Both the position numbers and the translations under genes were made by a program. From positions 25,702,378-25,766,377 of the forward strand of contig NC_074713.1 in assembly GCF_947242115.1 (NCBI RefSeq): 64,000 nt of DNA, written 5' to 3'. The stretch is from Biomphalaria glabrata. Its lineage: Eukaryota; Mollusca; Gastropoda; Planorbidae. How positions within the stretch are numbered: the stretch's first letter is position 1; each line of letters begins with the position of its first letter. The notes under the pieces were generated by a model. It searched no databases. It worked only from the letters and a program-made list of their open reading frames with translations, and had not been told where the DNA came from. Positions 1 through 11,502 of the stretch are shown piece after piece.

Positions 1-775
1 AACGTACATTACGAAAAGAACACAACTGGGCCATGGTGGACGATATTATCATGAAATGTAAAAAATCCAAAGAAATGATAATCGATTTTCGTAGGGACAA
101 GAAGGAAAATGATATTGTTTCTGTAGCTGGAGAGACTATTGAAATTGTGCAAACCTTTAAATACCTTGGTACTATCCTAGACAATAAACTAAATTTTACT
201 GCAAATACTGATTATATCAGCAAAAAAAGGGCAGCAAAGATTACGATTACTAAGAAAAATGTCCTCGTTTAATGTTAGCGAAAAGGCCTTGGCTATGTTT
301 TATCACGCTCACATCTGCAATAATTTAATTTTCAATATCACTGCCTGGTATGGCAATCTGAGCATTAAAAATACACTTTATAGAATCCTAAATGCTGCTG
401 GTAAAATCATTGGCAAAAAAAAAACCCCATTTGGGCAGTTGTTTGAGACAAACATCTCTAAAAAAAAAAGCTAACAAGATCCTCGAAATAAAGAATCACC
501 CTTTGTGTCAGGATTTTGTGATTTTACCATCACAAAAGAGATACAAGACACCAATAGCAAAGACAAACAGACACAAACACTCTTTTGTTCCCCTAGAAAT
601 CAAATAATTAAATAAGATCAATCCGGTATAAACTTTGTCACATGTAAATTATGAGTGAGTCTGGTGTGAATGTACACTTTGGTTTCTTATAGTTATAATG
701 TTTTTTGTTTGGTGTAATGCAAAAATTGTAACACAAATTTCCATACGGACAATAAAGATTATTATTATTATATTA
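1..775 (+). mobile_element. 3' end of a CR1/L2-like LINE (reverse transcriptase C-terminus)
   Basis: The translation reads like the end of a non-LTR reverse transcriptase: residues KSKEMIIDFRR, then FKYLGTILDNKLNF, then (after a frame change near 265) a stretch ending in NITAWYGNLS. These blocks are typical of LINE ORF2 C-termini. The reading frame is broken, with at least two shifts between 259 and 480, so it is inactive. It ends in an ATAAAGATTATTATT-type tail at about 748-775, as expected for a LINE 3' end. The 5' part lies outside the window. Confidence 0.8.
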
Positions 776-1047
776 TATATACATAAATTTAAAAGAGAAA
801 AGTGATATTAGAATTTACAGGTCAGAAGTGAATGTGTTTGGGAGCGCTTTATTTAAATCTAGCCGTTCCAATTAAACGTCACATAAACTAGAATTCACGG
901 GTCCAAAGGAGAGTATTGAAATGGGGACAGTTCAAATGAAAGGAAAACAAAAAATAAAACACATGTGTGGGTAAGGACAAAATATGTGAGCGTTGCCATT
1001 TGAAGCATGTAATAGGAAACAAGGGCCCCATCCAAAAATTATCATAG

Positions 1048-1233
1048 AATGGACCTCATTCACCAATCGTAAACAAACATCATTTAGCCACGTGGTGCTC
1101 TATCTCTTCTATATATTTTACGATCTCATGTTTAATTCATGATGGTTGTCACGTGACAGTTTTTTCCATTGTTTTATCAATAAGACCACGTGACTAAATG
1201 TTGTTTGTTTACGATTGGTGAATGAGGTCCATT
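1048..1233. mobile_element. 186-bp MITE with about 47-bp terminal inverted repeats
   Basis: The left end AATGGACCTCATTCACC is mirrored at the right end GGTGAATGAGGTCCATT. The inverted match continues inward for roughly 47 bases through a CACGTG-containing block on both sides, leaving a short AT-rich loop. It has no coding capacity. No clear target-site duplication is visible. Non-autonomous DNA element; superfamily unknown. Confidence 0.75.
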
Positions 1234-1923
1234 TCAGGTAGTGTAAATAAGACTTCATTCTGGCGGGAGTTAGAGAGGGGGGGGGGGGTGAGGCAGCGAT
1301 ACTTACATTTATAAGCTAGTTCAACATAAGATACCAGAATTCGATGGCAAAGGAATGAATGAATGAATTTTATACTGAGAGGGGGGTCCATGAAAAAAAG
1401 GGCGGAAAACAAATCAATGGGCGTAGCTTATAAAAAATGCTTGTATATATGTACAAATACTCACATTAAAGTAACACTGAAGATCTAGATAAAACATTAA
1501 TGCCATCTACTGTACAATTAAATAATCATTAATCTAATTTAATGTGAATTTTATTCAAACATTATTTAATGTAGCAATAGCTAACAGAAGGAAAATCCAA
1601 CACACACAATATAAAATAATTATAGATATTTATTGAAATGATAAAAGTAAAAGACTTTGCTCAACAGTAACCAAAAGTAGGAACATCAGACTTTGAAGTC
1701 AAACAATATTGTGATGAGATAAAAAAAAAGGTAAGTGAATGCCCTTTAGAAACACATTGCCTATAAAAGAATACAAGTCCTATAGTAGGACATAGCCCAA
1801 ATAAATGACTTTTATATCATTTAAAACAAATATATAAATTTAATTATTTACAAAAGTTCTTCAAGCCAATATGGCCAAATAAAAATCTGTTAAAAAAAAA
1901 CATGACAGCTCTGTAACTATTGA
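1234..1923. other. Intergenic, AT-rich, no gene seen
   Basis: Contains a run of G at about 1278-1288 and simple AT-rich sequence. The short reading frames here look like chance. Nothing further recognised. Confidence 0.5.
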
Positions 1924-2292
1924 TTAAAACTGCAGGTAAATGCACCAAGAAGATAGGAGGCTGGAACTAGAATAGTTCTGAAGAGTAGTTTCTCCATTCT
2001 TGTCTCTGCATTCTTTTCTACAACAGATAAAGGAAGCCCCTCTTACAATTAGGTGATATACTAAATGTGGCCAGCACATCTGAGTAAAACAACAAGTAGA
2101 ATCTGGGTCACAAACAGTCCTGGCATTCAAAGAAGGAAATATTTCATGAATGGTAAAATATCTTGAAGGTTCTTCCTTTAAGTAACTTGATAGTGGACAT
2201 TTATCAGCAAGAAAATGGCTTAGGATTATTGTTCTATGAAATGTTACACTATCAAGCTTCTTTCTGTTGCAACTTTGTATGAGAGGTGACAA
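1924..2292 (-). CDS. Unassigned Cys-rich open frame, possible exon
   Basis: A 122-codon open frame, beginning at a non-ATG codon, ends in a stop at 1924. It contains eight cysteines in about 45 residues (VCDPDSTCCFTQMCWP followed by ICCRKEC) and then a Ser-rich end. I do not recognise the family. It lies downstream of the Apollo gene on the same strand. It could be a terminal exon of an unrecognised gene, part of an old repeat, or chance. No strong splice acceptor is obvious at its 5' edge. Low confidence as coding. Confidence 0.2.
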   Translation of the reverse strand: MSPLIQSCNRKKLDSVTFHRTIILSHFLADKCPLSSYLKEEPSRYFTIHEIFPSLNARTVCDPDSTCCFTQMCWPHLVYHLIVRGASFICCRKECRDKNGETTLQNYSSSSLLSSWCIYLQF

Positions 2293-2339
2293 TATAGGTA
2301 GCAGCCAGGACTAAATAAAATAGTTTTTCTCTGGACTTG

Positions 2340-2545
2340 GAGACAATTCTTTATTTATTTTGACTTGTTTATTGGACATGTTTCTGATGCTCCTTCAAAA
2401 TTGAAGATTATTACATCTGAGCAAAAACTTCTGCAAGAAAGCAGGGGATGGCAGTGGGCAGGGTTCCAAACTGGGACCATAGAGATTACAGTTCAGAGCT
2501 TTACCACAAGAACATATTGTATTGATAGCACTATGTTTAAATTCT
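2340..2545 (-). mobile_element. tRNA-derived SINE, family 1, decayed
   Basis: Read on the minus strand it shows the family-1 order: a tRNA-like head ending near GTTTGGAACCC (degraded B box), then CCTGCCCACTGCCATCCCC, a TTGC(A)GAAG stretch, and CTTCAATTTTGAAGGA. It matches the better copies at 28508 and 35872, but with many changes. Confidence 0.65.
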
Positions 2546-2682
2546 TTTATTGGACACAAGATGTGACAAGAAAAAAACAACATTTTAAGTTTCTTGCATT
2601 TACATCCTCAAAAGACAACTATATATACAACAGGACAGCAGACATTCACTTGTTGAGGTTTGGTCTAAATACTGTGATGTAA

Positions 2683-3373
2683 GCTTCAGTGAAAACATCT
2701 TGTTTCCATAAAATGTTAAAACAATTGCATTACCAGTACTGTGTAATCAATATCATACAAAACTAAACTTGTGCAACAATGTGAAGAAAATATAAAATGG
2801 AACTTTGTAAATCAATCAAAAGTGTTTGAACATTTTTACAAATATTATATTTTTAAAATTTCATCAGTTGATGTAAATTATAACATGTAAAGAAAATTTT
2901 ACAATTTCCTTTCCACAATCTCAATACTGAGTGATTATCGTGCTTTGACCTGCTTGTAAAGGAGTTTAATGTATAGAAGATGGCTATTGATCTTAATTTA
3001 CAAAGTGTTTACAATCTTGGCTATTATTTAAATATAATTTATACATTTACAGTGGCCCTCCACATGGATACAAAACTTGCAGCAATTTTTGAGTCTCCAG
3101 CAAACTAATACCACTTCCATGCTGAAGTATAGGATCCCATAAATTTCGATCACACTGTTTTATTGAAACTGAACAAAAGCATCTGTAAAAAAATAATATT
3201 TTATAATAGCCTAATGACTTTTATTTATTCAAATTTTCTACTGAAGTGAGGTAGAGTTAAGATTAAATAAAACATTTAAGAACTAAAAGAATCCTTTGAA
3301 ATATGAATCTCATTTAGAGGATTTTTTTTATTTACAAAAAAAAAATATAAAAAAAAAAGTATTGCCTTGAGAT
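2683..3373 (-). other. 3' flank of DCLRE1B with a possible extra terminal exon at 3055-3184
   Basis: Poly(A) signals on the minus strand are seen soon after the Apollo stop (AATAAA at about 3330 and again near 3222). At 3184 a good acceptor (T-rich tract ending ACAG) opens a 43-residue frame, CFCSVSIKQCDRNLWDPILQ and on to a stop at about 3055. A weak donor inside the end of the Apollo exon (CEK, then GTCAGT) would join in phase. This alternative 3' end is inference. Confidence 0.3.
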
Positions 3374-6300
3374 TCAGCTCTTTACAGAATCCTTTCTAAA
3401 GAATAAATCTTTTAAAGTGTTCACAAACATCTGATCACAAAATATCTTTTTTTGAACTGACTTTTCACAAACAAAGCATGCGTTCACTTGATTCTCTATG
3501 ACAGCTGAAGGAAATCTGCTGATGAAACAATCATAGCAAAAATGAACTTTGTTGGATATAGTAGACTTGTGGCTTCCTTGGCCTGTTATCACTGTATCCA
3601 TTGTGAATTCATTGGAATGTTCATCACTAGTTTGATCAAGGGTTGCTTTGAGATCCCCATCACTGCAAATAGTTTCAGAAATCTTCCTTACAACAGGCAA
3701 GCAGGAAGACCCCTGTGGTGTTTGTTTGCTCGAATCATTGTTGATGTGCACACTTATGTAATCCCTTATTTCCTCAGGCCCCACTGATGATGACTCCATT
3801 GCACAGTACTTAATGTAAGTCTCCTTTACTTTGCCCTGTAACACAGAATGGTTTGTGAGAGCACTACTGGTAGAATTTGAAAGTTCAGGTAGATTTACAC
3901 ATGAAGCAGCCTGAGATTTAGGTAATGTATTTCTGTTCTCAACTCTGTCCTTAGAACACAGATGATCCCCTAACTCTTCATCTGTAGAATGTGATGTATC
4001 TTTGATTGTTGGGAACTCAACAGGCAAGCAGGAAGACCCCTGTGGTGTTTGTTTGCTCGAATCATTGTTGATATGCACACTTCTGTAATCCTTTATTTCC
4101 TCAGGCCCCACTGATGATGACTCCATTGCACAGTACTTAATGTAAGTCTCTTTTACTTTGCCCTGTAACACAGAATGGTTTGTGAGAGCACTGCTGGTAG
4201 AATCTGAAGGTTCAGGTAGATTTACACATGAAGCAGCCTGAGATTTAGATAATGTATTTCTGTTCTCAACTCTGTCCTTAGAACACATGTGATCCCCTAA
4301 CTCTTCATCTGTAGAATGTGATGTATCTTTGATTGTTGGGAACTCGTCAATTTTTCTAGTGTTCTTTATACTGTCCTTTAAGCAAATTTGTTTATGCAAT
4401 TTGTTGCTTTCAGATTCTGAGATTTTATTTTCATCTTGTGTACCCACTAGTATAGACGAGTCAATGATATGTAAAGATTTCTTATTGAAACAAACTTGGT
4501 TTGACAGCTTTTTAATTGTGTATTCTTCATCTGATGCACTCAAAAAATTTAAATCCTCCAGACTATGATTGGTGGTAGATGTCTCCCATTTTCTGCTTTC
4601 AAGAGAGTCTTTGAGGGCATCTTGTGATGAATCGGACATGCCACTTGGACAGGATGCAGGTGCTACATCATGTGTAACTTCATTCTTAATCAGCCTTTTG
4701 GTTCTCAAAGGCAGTAAAGCAGAACAAACAGCTGAGCATATAAGTGACACTAACTTCTTAGTCTGAGCTGCATTAGGGCTGTTTTCCCTTTTTATTTTCC
4801 CAATAGCTGATTTTCGTAAATGTGTGTTTGTTCTATTAAGCCTATCTGCTTGTATTAGACTAACCAGATTTTTGCTATTCTTGTCATTTGATAATTGGTC
4901 CTTTTTCTTAGGGCGACCGCGACCCCTTTTTTGTGGTATCAGTGGAAGCAAAGCAGCAGATGGATTTGCTACCTCTTCTTTCCTGGAATGAGGTTGTTTC
5001 TTTTCATGACAATGCTGTAATGTATCTGCTGTTGGGTGAACAGCACCATTGTTGGTTTCCTGAACATCTAACAATGGCACTTGTTTTGAAATGCTAGTAG
5101 AAAGAATAGTAGGGATTTCACTATTAATGCATTTTTTTTTGCTCCTGGTATGGGATGATTGGCTAGATTCCTTTGAAGGACTTTCCCTATTTTGTACCTT
5201 TGATGATGGGATTTCAACTAGCCGATTCCTTTTCCTTTTGGCTCTACCCCTTTGTTTAACTTGCTTGTTGCTATCCCAATCCATCAAAAGTGTGACCTTT
5301 TCACCGTTTTTTTCTGACATATCAATAACATCACAAGCATTACAGAGCTTTTTTATACATTTTGTATATTTGCTGGTATTAGATAAGTCTTGAGTCTTTG
5401 AACTATGTCTGCTACTTCGTATTTTAACAAGCTGGTTTGTTTTCTCTTTGGTTTTACCTGTTTCTTCAACTTCTGTGTTTATACCAAAATCCTGTAACTG
5501 AGTGTTTTGCTCTGCCGCATTTACATCCAGTGTCTTCTCTGGTAGAACTGATTTTGAATCAACTTGCTCATGATTATCCAGAGTACAATTAATTTGAAAA
5601 GTGTCGCTGGGCACATAAAAATCTGCAACATCTTTATTGTCTGAGGTCAGATCAATGACATTAATGCTGTCTTCATGACTATTTGATGAACTAGCAGTTT
5701 TTTCATAGTCCAATGAGTCAGGACAGAAATCTATTTGAGAAATTCTGGAGTTAATGAGCTCAGGCAAATCACTAGGATGGTCATAAGTAGTCTGAGTAGC
5801 TGGCTCATTTAAAGAGTGACAGCTTTCACTTTCTTGAGCTGTCAAATCAATGGAAGGATGACCACTTGTTACACACATTTTGAAGGATGCTTCTTTATCC
5901 TCAAAAATGATACCATCTTTTAAAGCACTTGGTTTATCTGCTATTGGTTCTTGTATAGGGTAAAAACCTTTGCAATAAACAACCCCCTTTGCTTTAGCTT
6001 TCTTTTTAGTACTGAGCATTCTCCTCTTGACTAAGGATAATTTAGAGTTGGTTACAGTTCCTGTTAATCTCTCCGTTTCTGTATGGCTATCAAGCAGATT
6101 GGTAGCATTAGTACTAACAGCATGTGGCTGAGAAAGGTAAGCATCAAAGCAGGACATGTTAAGTCTATCACTGAAGTCTGAGTTGTAAGGGCCTTTAGTG
6201 CCTGTTACAATAGGGAGAACCTTATTAGGCCTGAGTGCAGACACAAACTGAACAAGTTCAGGGTAGCTACAGTGATCAGAGTATGGCACTATGTACAGAT

Positions 6301-9300
6301 TGGGATTCTTCATCACATTTTCTGTACAACCTGAAAAGAATGATCAAGTGTTTAGTTTTAAATCAAAGTGCACTAAAGAAGAAGTACAATACTCAAATAA
6401 ACAGGTCATATTAAAAATAAATACATTTGCATGTGATTCTAGGAGGCCAGTTATTGATGCAATAAAAGAAATTGAGGAAATGAAACCATCTTTTTTACTT
6501 ATATGGCAGTTGTGTGCAACTAATTTGCATGCATGTGCAGTGCTATAAAACGTTACCCACATTCTGCATGAGCTAATAGATTTTTTTTTTAAAGTGAATA
6601 AATATTAAATATTTTAGTTCTAGGTAAATTAATATGTACCCCTTTTCAGGGCAGAGGATGTAAAGGCAGAGTTGCCTACAAGTACTCATAATATTGCATA
6701 TTTTTTATGCAAATGGACATGAAAATATGTGAATACGGTTTATCTCAAAATACGCATTCCCCTCTCTAAAGCAAAAAAAAAAAAAAAAAAATTTTAAAAA
6801 GTACTTTTTACTAATCATATATATAGATACGTGCGTCAATGACTGGTGATAAACTATTCGTATTAGACTACCACGAGATAGCTTTTTTTTTTTTCACTCT
6901 GACCCGCGAAGATTTAAATGTTTACTAGATATATAGGAAAGGCCCATCATCGAAATGGCATATAAAGCAAACAGCTCCTAATAATTTTTATCCATTCTTA
7001 TTTATTTCGAAAGTAACTGCAGAACTATTAAATTGGTATTACAAAGACACTATTTTTCTACATTTCCCACATAGTCACTTTCGTTTTCCCTCATAAAATA
7101 AAGCATAGCTGAAGGTCAAAGTTGGCATGTATGAAAATTTCCATTGTCAAAACCTTTCTGAATAAATGAGAATAGGTCCGAACTTAAGGGCGATTTCAAA
7201 GCATCAATGGACATCTTCTAAATAGATGAGGAAATAGTTAGCTAGAATAGCAAAGGCTATTCATTCAATTGAAAAAAAAAATATTATGGGGTGTTCACAC
7301 AAAATGACCTTTTAACTGAAAACTTTTTCAGCAAACGCCCCTATAATAAGCTTAAAAGCCATTAATGATAATTTAGTGACTAATTTAATCTGCTTTTCTT
7401 TTTGTCTTATCTATTGTTATTGTTTGTAAACTGAAATATTAAAATAATAGGCCTATTTTTATATGAATGGAAATGTCTTCGATTTCGAAGATTAAGGATG
7501 AGTGCAGCACTACGCGTCTCACATGACTACACAAGCCCAGCTGCGACCAGCATATTTTACCGCATTTCATGCAGGCAAGGATGTTGTCCACTGGCAGTCT
7601 ATTTTCTATCCGTCTAAAATGTTTGTCTCGCAGCCTTTAAATGTGAGAGTTCTCCAACAGTCTCTCTCAGAGGCCATCTGCTGCCAGCTACTTTCCTCTA
7701 TGCCAGTGAGGGTGAAATGGCGCCTCAGTTGATCTTTAAAGCGTTTATAGGTACGGGAGAGGGATAAATGGGGGAGGGGGGCACCTCTGTTTTGCCGTCC
7801 TCCTTTTTTTAAAACTGGCTGGATATTCTTTTGTTACCAACTAATGATATTACACCTAATATGTGTATAAATGTTTAAAAGAAGTGCAGAATTCATTTTC
7901 ATAAGTATTGTTTACGCACCTATTTTTTATACTATAGGCCTACCTATAAAAAAAAACTGCATTATCAACCATAGGTCATCTTCCAACATAAATGAATTTT
8001 TATGTAAAAGAAGGTTTTTGCAAGCCCTGGGTACGTTGTGATAGGCCACACATTTTTATTTTAAAGTGGTTTATAGCAGATCATCATAGGGTCTAATATG
8101 GCTGTTGTGATCCTGTTTCTAATACCTATCTTCGTTTGTGATGCGGTCTTTGTATAGCATCTCAGTTCCATTATATACGAGTCTTCTCTCTAATTCTGCA
8201 GTTAGCTTCAAGATTTTTAAGCATTATAAAAATAAGGGCATGACCAAGTATCGCATCGGTCTGATTTAGTGAAGAGAGTTAGCCCTATGCTTTTTTTCTT
8301 TCAAGATTGTTTTGAGTGTTGCAAGTGCAGCTGTGGACGTCAATCCTGTCTATCCATCCTAGTAGGCCTAGCGCTACAGCCCATGGAGGGCTCTGGCCTG
8401 CTTCAACACATTCTGTGTCTTTCCTATTCATGCCCGAAACCCAAGCTGTTGTAGATCCGCCTCCATACATCATCAATCCATCGCATTCGGGATCTGCCTT
8501 TGGGTCAACCAGTGCGTGTGTGTGTATGGAAGACTTCATGTGAGATCGAGTAGATGGTGATTAAGTGCACTGAACAATGTGTTCTAAAAAAAAATAGCCG
8601 CAGTAACAAGAGTTAATGAAATGGAGAGTAAAATGATGTGGACTAGCCTATAATCTATATGAAGGAGGCGAGATCGAGTTATATAGTTTCTTTCTTTCTT
8701 TAATTAAAAGAAATATTTGATCACACGTTTCGTAGGCTATATCTACATCAGTTCCAAGCAGAGAAAGGAGATGTGGAGCACGGGAAAAGTGAAACCAAAT
8801 TTAATGCCACAAGGAGGTCAATAGTTATAATTCTTCATGGAAGAAATTAGACGATAGAACTAATTGAAGCTTAATTTCCTATATTTTAACATGTTATTTC
8901 GCTGTTTTTTTTACCGCCTTTCGCTCATTATGACTCCCGCAAAAATTAAGTTCCAGATTAGGTCCGACCCCTACCGCAGTGACTTGAGTATATAAATTTA
9001 ATAGCTGATATGGAAAAAAAGAGTCAAATTTAGTTTTATCGCCCAATAGCTGAGGAGTCCACAGACGTTTTCATTTTTTTAATAAGTTTAACCATTGCAA
9101 AGCTATAAATTCTAAACTAAAAACTGGCACAAAAGCGTTCGACATTGTTACTTTCCCATAGGTGTAAATCTTAATGATCTAAATTAAGCGGGGTTCCTTT
9201 CAGTTTGTCTGATTATATTGTTACGACCCTATTGGCGGCGCAAAAGGGTTAACTCAGGCTCAGCTGACACACACGTGAATCACTCAGGTCAGCGGGGCCA

Positions 9301-11502
9301 TGGACAAGGGACAGTACTACGATTACACGCAAATATGACCAATGTTATGGTCATGTGATCGAAAGCCTGCGTGTACGAGGACACAGTGTGTAGGAAAGCG
9401 GCAGTTCAAGACCGGAGAGCGTCGAGACCGGGACTGTTAGTCGGCTATGAAGTCGGTCCTGGTCGAGTCCTCATGTGTTGATGTACAAGACCAGAAAGAG
9501 AGACAGTAGAGTTTTGTACGGTGATGTACAGAGTGACATTTTAGTTGTTGTGTTTGATGCCAATTGTCTAGTATTGGCTGTTATCTACTTATTCACTCAT
9601 TATTAAAGTACCCGATATTGTGGAGCTCTTGTTGTCAAGTTCTTGATGTGTTGATGTGATGTGTTGTGTTTAGCAGTGTTTACGGAAGGCCGGATTAGGA
9701 GAGAGAGAACGTAACAATATGAAGTCTTCAACCTGATTAGGAGTTAATTGACTGATTCGTTCTAATTCATCTAGACTGGATCTATCTAGCTCTAGGTCTT
9801 AAGATATTTTACGTTGTCAGTCAACTCTAAATAATAGAATTTACGTGAATCTTGATTTAGAATGAGGATCTAAATCTAGACTTAGATCTTAATTAATGTA
9901 GATCTAGTTTATTCTAGATTTAGATTCCAGAAATAGATTTAGATATTTAATTCTAGTATAGATAGATATGACCATGTGTGAAGCCTACTAGACTTAAATT
10001 TAATAATAATCTACATCAAAGTAATCTAATTATAGATATAGAATCTAGATTTAGACTACTGACTAAGTCTATTAGTTCAAAGCTCTAGATATAATCTGTA
10101 ACTAGATCTAGATCCATATTAATATGCTCTTTCTTCACTAGTGCTATTAAAGCATGGAATGGGTTGCCTGAGCCAGTCAGGAAAATCAATGACTTGGCAG
10201 AACATAATCTTCTTTTTTGAAGTAACAACTGTATTTTATAAGAGAAGATAATGGAAAGAGATTCTAAAAAACTAGATAGTTTTCTTTGGTCAAGTCTGTC
10301 TGTTAAACGCGAATCCATGGGCAGATATATGGGGGCCACCTCTGAGTTTGTGTGAAACACAAACTATTTTTGTAATCTTGTTTTAACTCTCCTAATTGAT
10401 GATGCCAACATTGATTTGACCCCTTGGATTTATCAACTTTAATTTGTGTTGTGTAAAAAGAGAATGGATTGCCCTATAATTCAATAACAAATATAACAAA
10501 CGAAAAAATAGTTTAATCATAAAAAGATAGTGAAATACAAATGAGCAGAATGAGGAATTCTATCGGAACGATGAAAATAATTTCAGAGAGAAAGAGTTAA
10601 GTAATTCTTTTTACTTAATTAAGTAACTCTTATTATGTGATCTTATTGAGGTTTTTCAAAAAATATTTTTAAAAGCTGAACCTAAGCAATAAGGCTTATG
10701 GCGGGTTACCTGTAAAAATGGCTGTTGGAATAATGCCAATTGTTGGTGAATGCTTGTTCAAAATACTTAACATTCGGGTAACTACTTCCACGGGGACAAC
10801 ACTTAGTCTGGAGGTTTTCTTGCTTGAATTAGCAGTTGTTAAGACGTTGGTTGAAAAAAGTAAATCACACAATTTGTAACTTTCAGGCGACACTGTAATA
10901 GTTTCATTCAAAGTGACACCCAAGCGACCTAGCAGTGTCTCTTTGCCTATCTTTCTTAGGCCTATTATGACCTTATGGTTGGGATGTTTTCTTATAATGT
11001 CAACAATCTCTTCAAAGCAATCATCTTGGCTTGGGAAGACACACCGTGGGCTACAGAATGTGTTGTCTAAATACAGTGTATCCACTTGTCCAGACAGTTT
11101 TTTAGCCATTTCAATTATGTCTTCTGACAGTCTGAAGTCACCTGTGTACAGCACATTGCCAAAGCTGCCTTGAAAATACAACATTATAGCCCCTGGGCAA
11201 TGGTTTGCATCAAAAGCAGTCACAGTGAATGTACTGCTCTGTAGGTGAGAAAGAAAGACTTGCACTACTACACTCTGGTTCAAAGGCAGTATTTGTATGA
11301 GCTTTTGCTTGACACCATACCTTTCTATTAACAAATAAGCTGTGATTTCTGAACAGTAGATTGGCTTCTGCCATGTTGACGTCAACCCAACAGTATGATC
11401 ACTGTGAATGTGGGTTAGGAAATGTATATACTCAACTGTTGTAGTCTTGATTCTCCAGGAATCAATTGCTATACAACTGTTTGGAATTAAATGTCCATTC
11501 AT
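3374..11502 (-). CDS. DCLRE1B: DNA cross-link repair 1B / Apollo (SNM1B) 5'-exonuclease, long-tailed
   Basis: Two coding exons, 11502-10710 and 6330-3374, join in phase (donor CAG|GTAACC, acceptor TTTTCAG|GT) to give about 1249 residues; human Apollo has 532. The start MNGHLIPNSCIAIDSW aligns with human MNGVLIP. An acceptor 9 bases upstream of the ATG implies a 5' UTR exon. The metallo-beta-lactamase core is intact: H31-I-H33-S-D35-H36 (human D35 is catalytic), DANHCPGA, YTGDFR, then the beta-CASP end PYSDHCSY and PIVTGT at the start of exon 2. Apollo resects telomeric and crosslinked DNA 5'-3' in the nucleus. The tail of about 900 residues is low-complexity, with basic patches, an AT-hook KRGRGRPKKK at 732-741, a two-unit 109-residue repeat at about 927-1144 and cysteines at 1196, 1199, 1216 and 1219. 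I see no clear shelterin-type F/Y-x-L-x-P motif. The assignment is strong; the 3' end could be spliced differently. Confidence 0.92.
3694..4347 (-). repeat. 327-bp tandem duplication inside the Apollo tail
   Basis: Two in-frame units, 4347-4021 and 4020-3694, each 109 codons. Both encode the pattern FPTIKDTSHSTDEELGDH to QTPQGSSCLPV with only a handful of substitutions (for example HMCSK/HLCSK and LPEPSDS/LPELSNS). The high identity suggests a recent, in-frame duplication. Confidence 0.9.
7495..7750 (-). mobile_element. LINE C-terminus with zinc finger, fragment
   Basis: The minus-strand translation gives RFKDQLRRHFTLTGIEESSW, then SERDCWRTLTFKGCE, and in the next part KCGKICWSQLGLCSHVR, a C2H2-like finger. 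This order (Lys/Arg-rich RT end, then a finger) is typical of RTE/CR1-like LINE C-termini in invertebrates. An in-frame stop shows decay. A related piece lies at 28865. Confidence 0.7.
8285..8540 (-). other. GC-richer segment, possible repeat remnant
   Basis: Base composition is higher in G+C than the surroundings and an 84-codon minus frame is open, but it shows no recognisable domain. It may be a LINE remnant. Unassigned. Confidence 0.25.
9219..9716. mobile_element. Solo LTR, family A (Ty3/gypsy-like fossil)
   Basis: A 498-bp unit opens with TGTTACG and closes with CGTAACA, perfect inverted ends with TG...CA. It is flanked by a 4-bp direct repeat ATAT (9215-9218 and 9717-9720). No internal region is present, so it looks like a solo LTR left by recombination between LTRs. 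Its 3' part (AATTGT..GTATTGGC, then TATTAAAGT, then GTTGTCAAGTTCTT) matches 23560-23696. The 4-bp duplication fits Ty3/gypsy. The intact duplication suggests modest age. Confidence 0.75.
9740..10110. repeat. TCTAGA/AGATCT-rich tract
   Basis: Dense interleaved TCTAGA, AGATCT and CTAGATTTAGA words, low complexity and highly self-complementary. Similar tracts occur at 16430-16560, 19090-19460, 28165-28340, 56600-56720 and 57420-57980. Confidence 0.7.
10125..10390 (+). mobile_element. LINE 3' end fragment
   Basis: The plus-strand frames read SAIKAWNGLPEPVRKIND and, in another frame, KKLDSFLWSSLSVKRESMG to GATSEFV and a stop, the standard last block of many LINE reverse transcriptases. It is frameshifted. 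The terminal 55 bases (CCTCTGAGTTTGTGT to TTTGTAATCTTG) are shared with the tail of the SINE at 28508. Related copies lie on the minus strand at 24525 and 63095. Confidence 0.75.

Larger units (their letters stand above)
6331..10709 (-). other. Apollo intron 1 (4.4 kb), repeat-invaded
   Basis: The intron ends match the 1.28-kb intron of the second Apollo copy (for example the stretch just inside 6340-6430 against 31850-31920). The extra 3 kb here is largely insertions: LINE fragments, a solo LTR and a TCTAGA-rich tract at about 9740-10110. Confidence 0.7.

Noticed and set aside
3542-5393. Several plus-strand frames of 65-100 codons
   Set aside because: All lie antisense within Apollo exon 2 and have no domain of their own.
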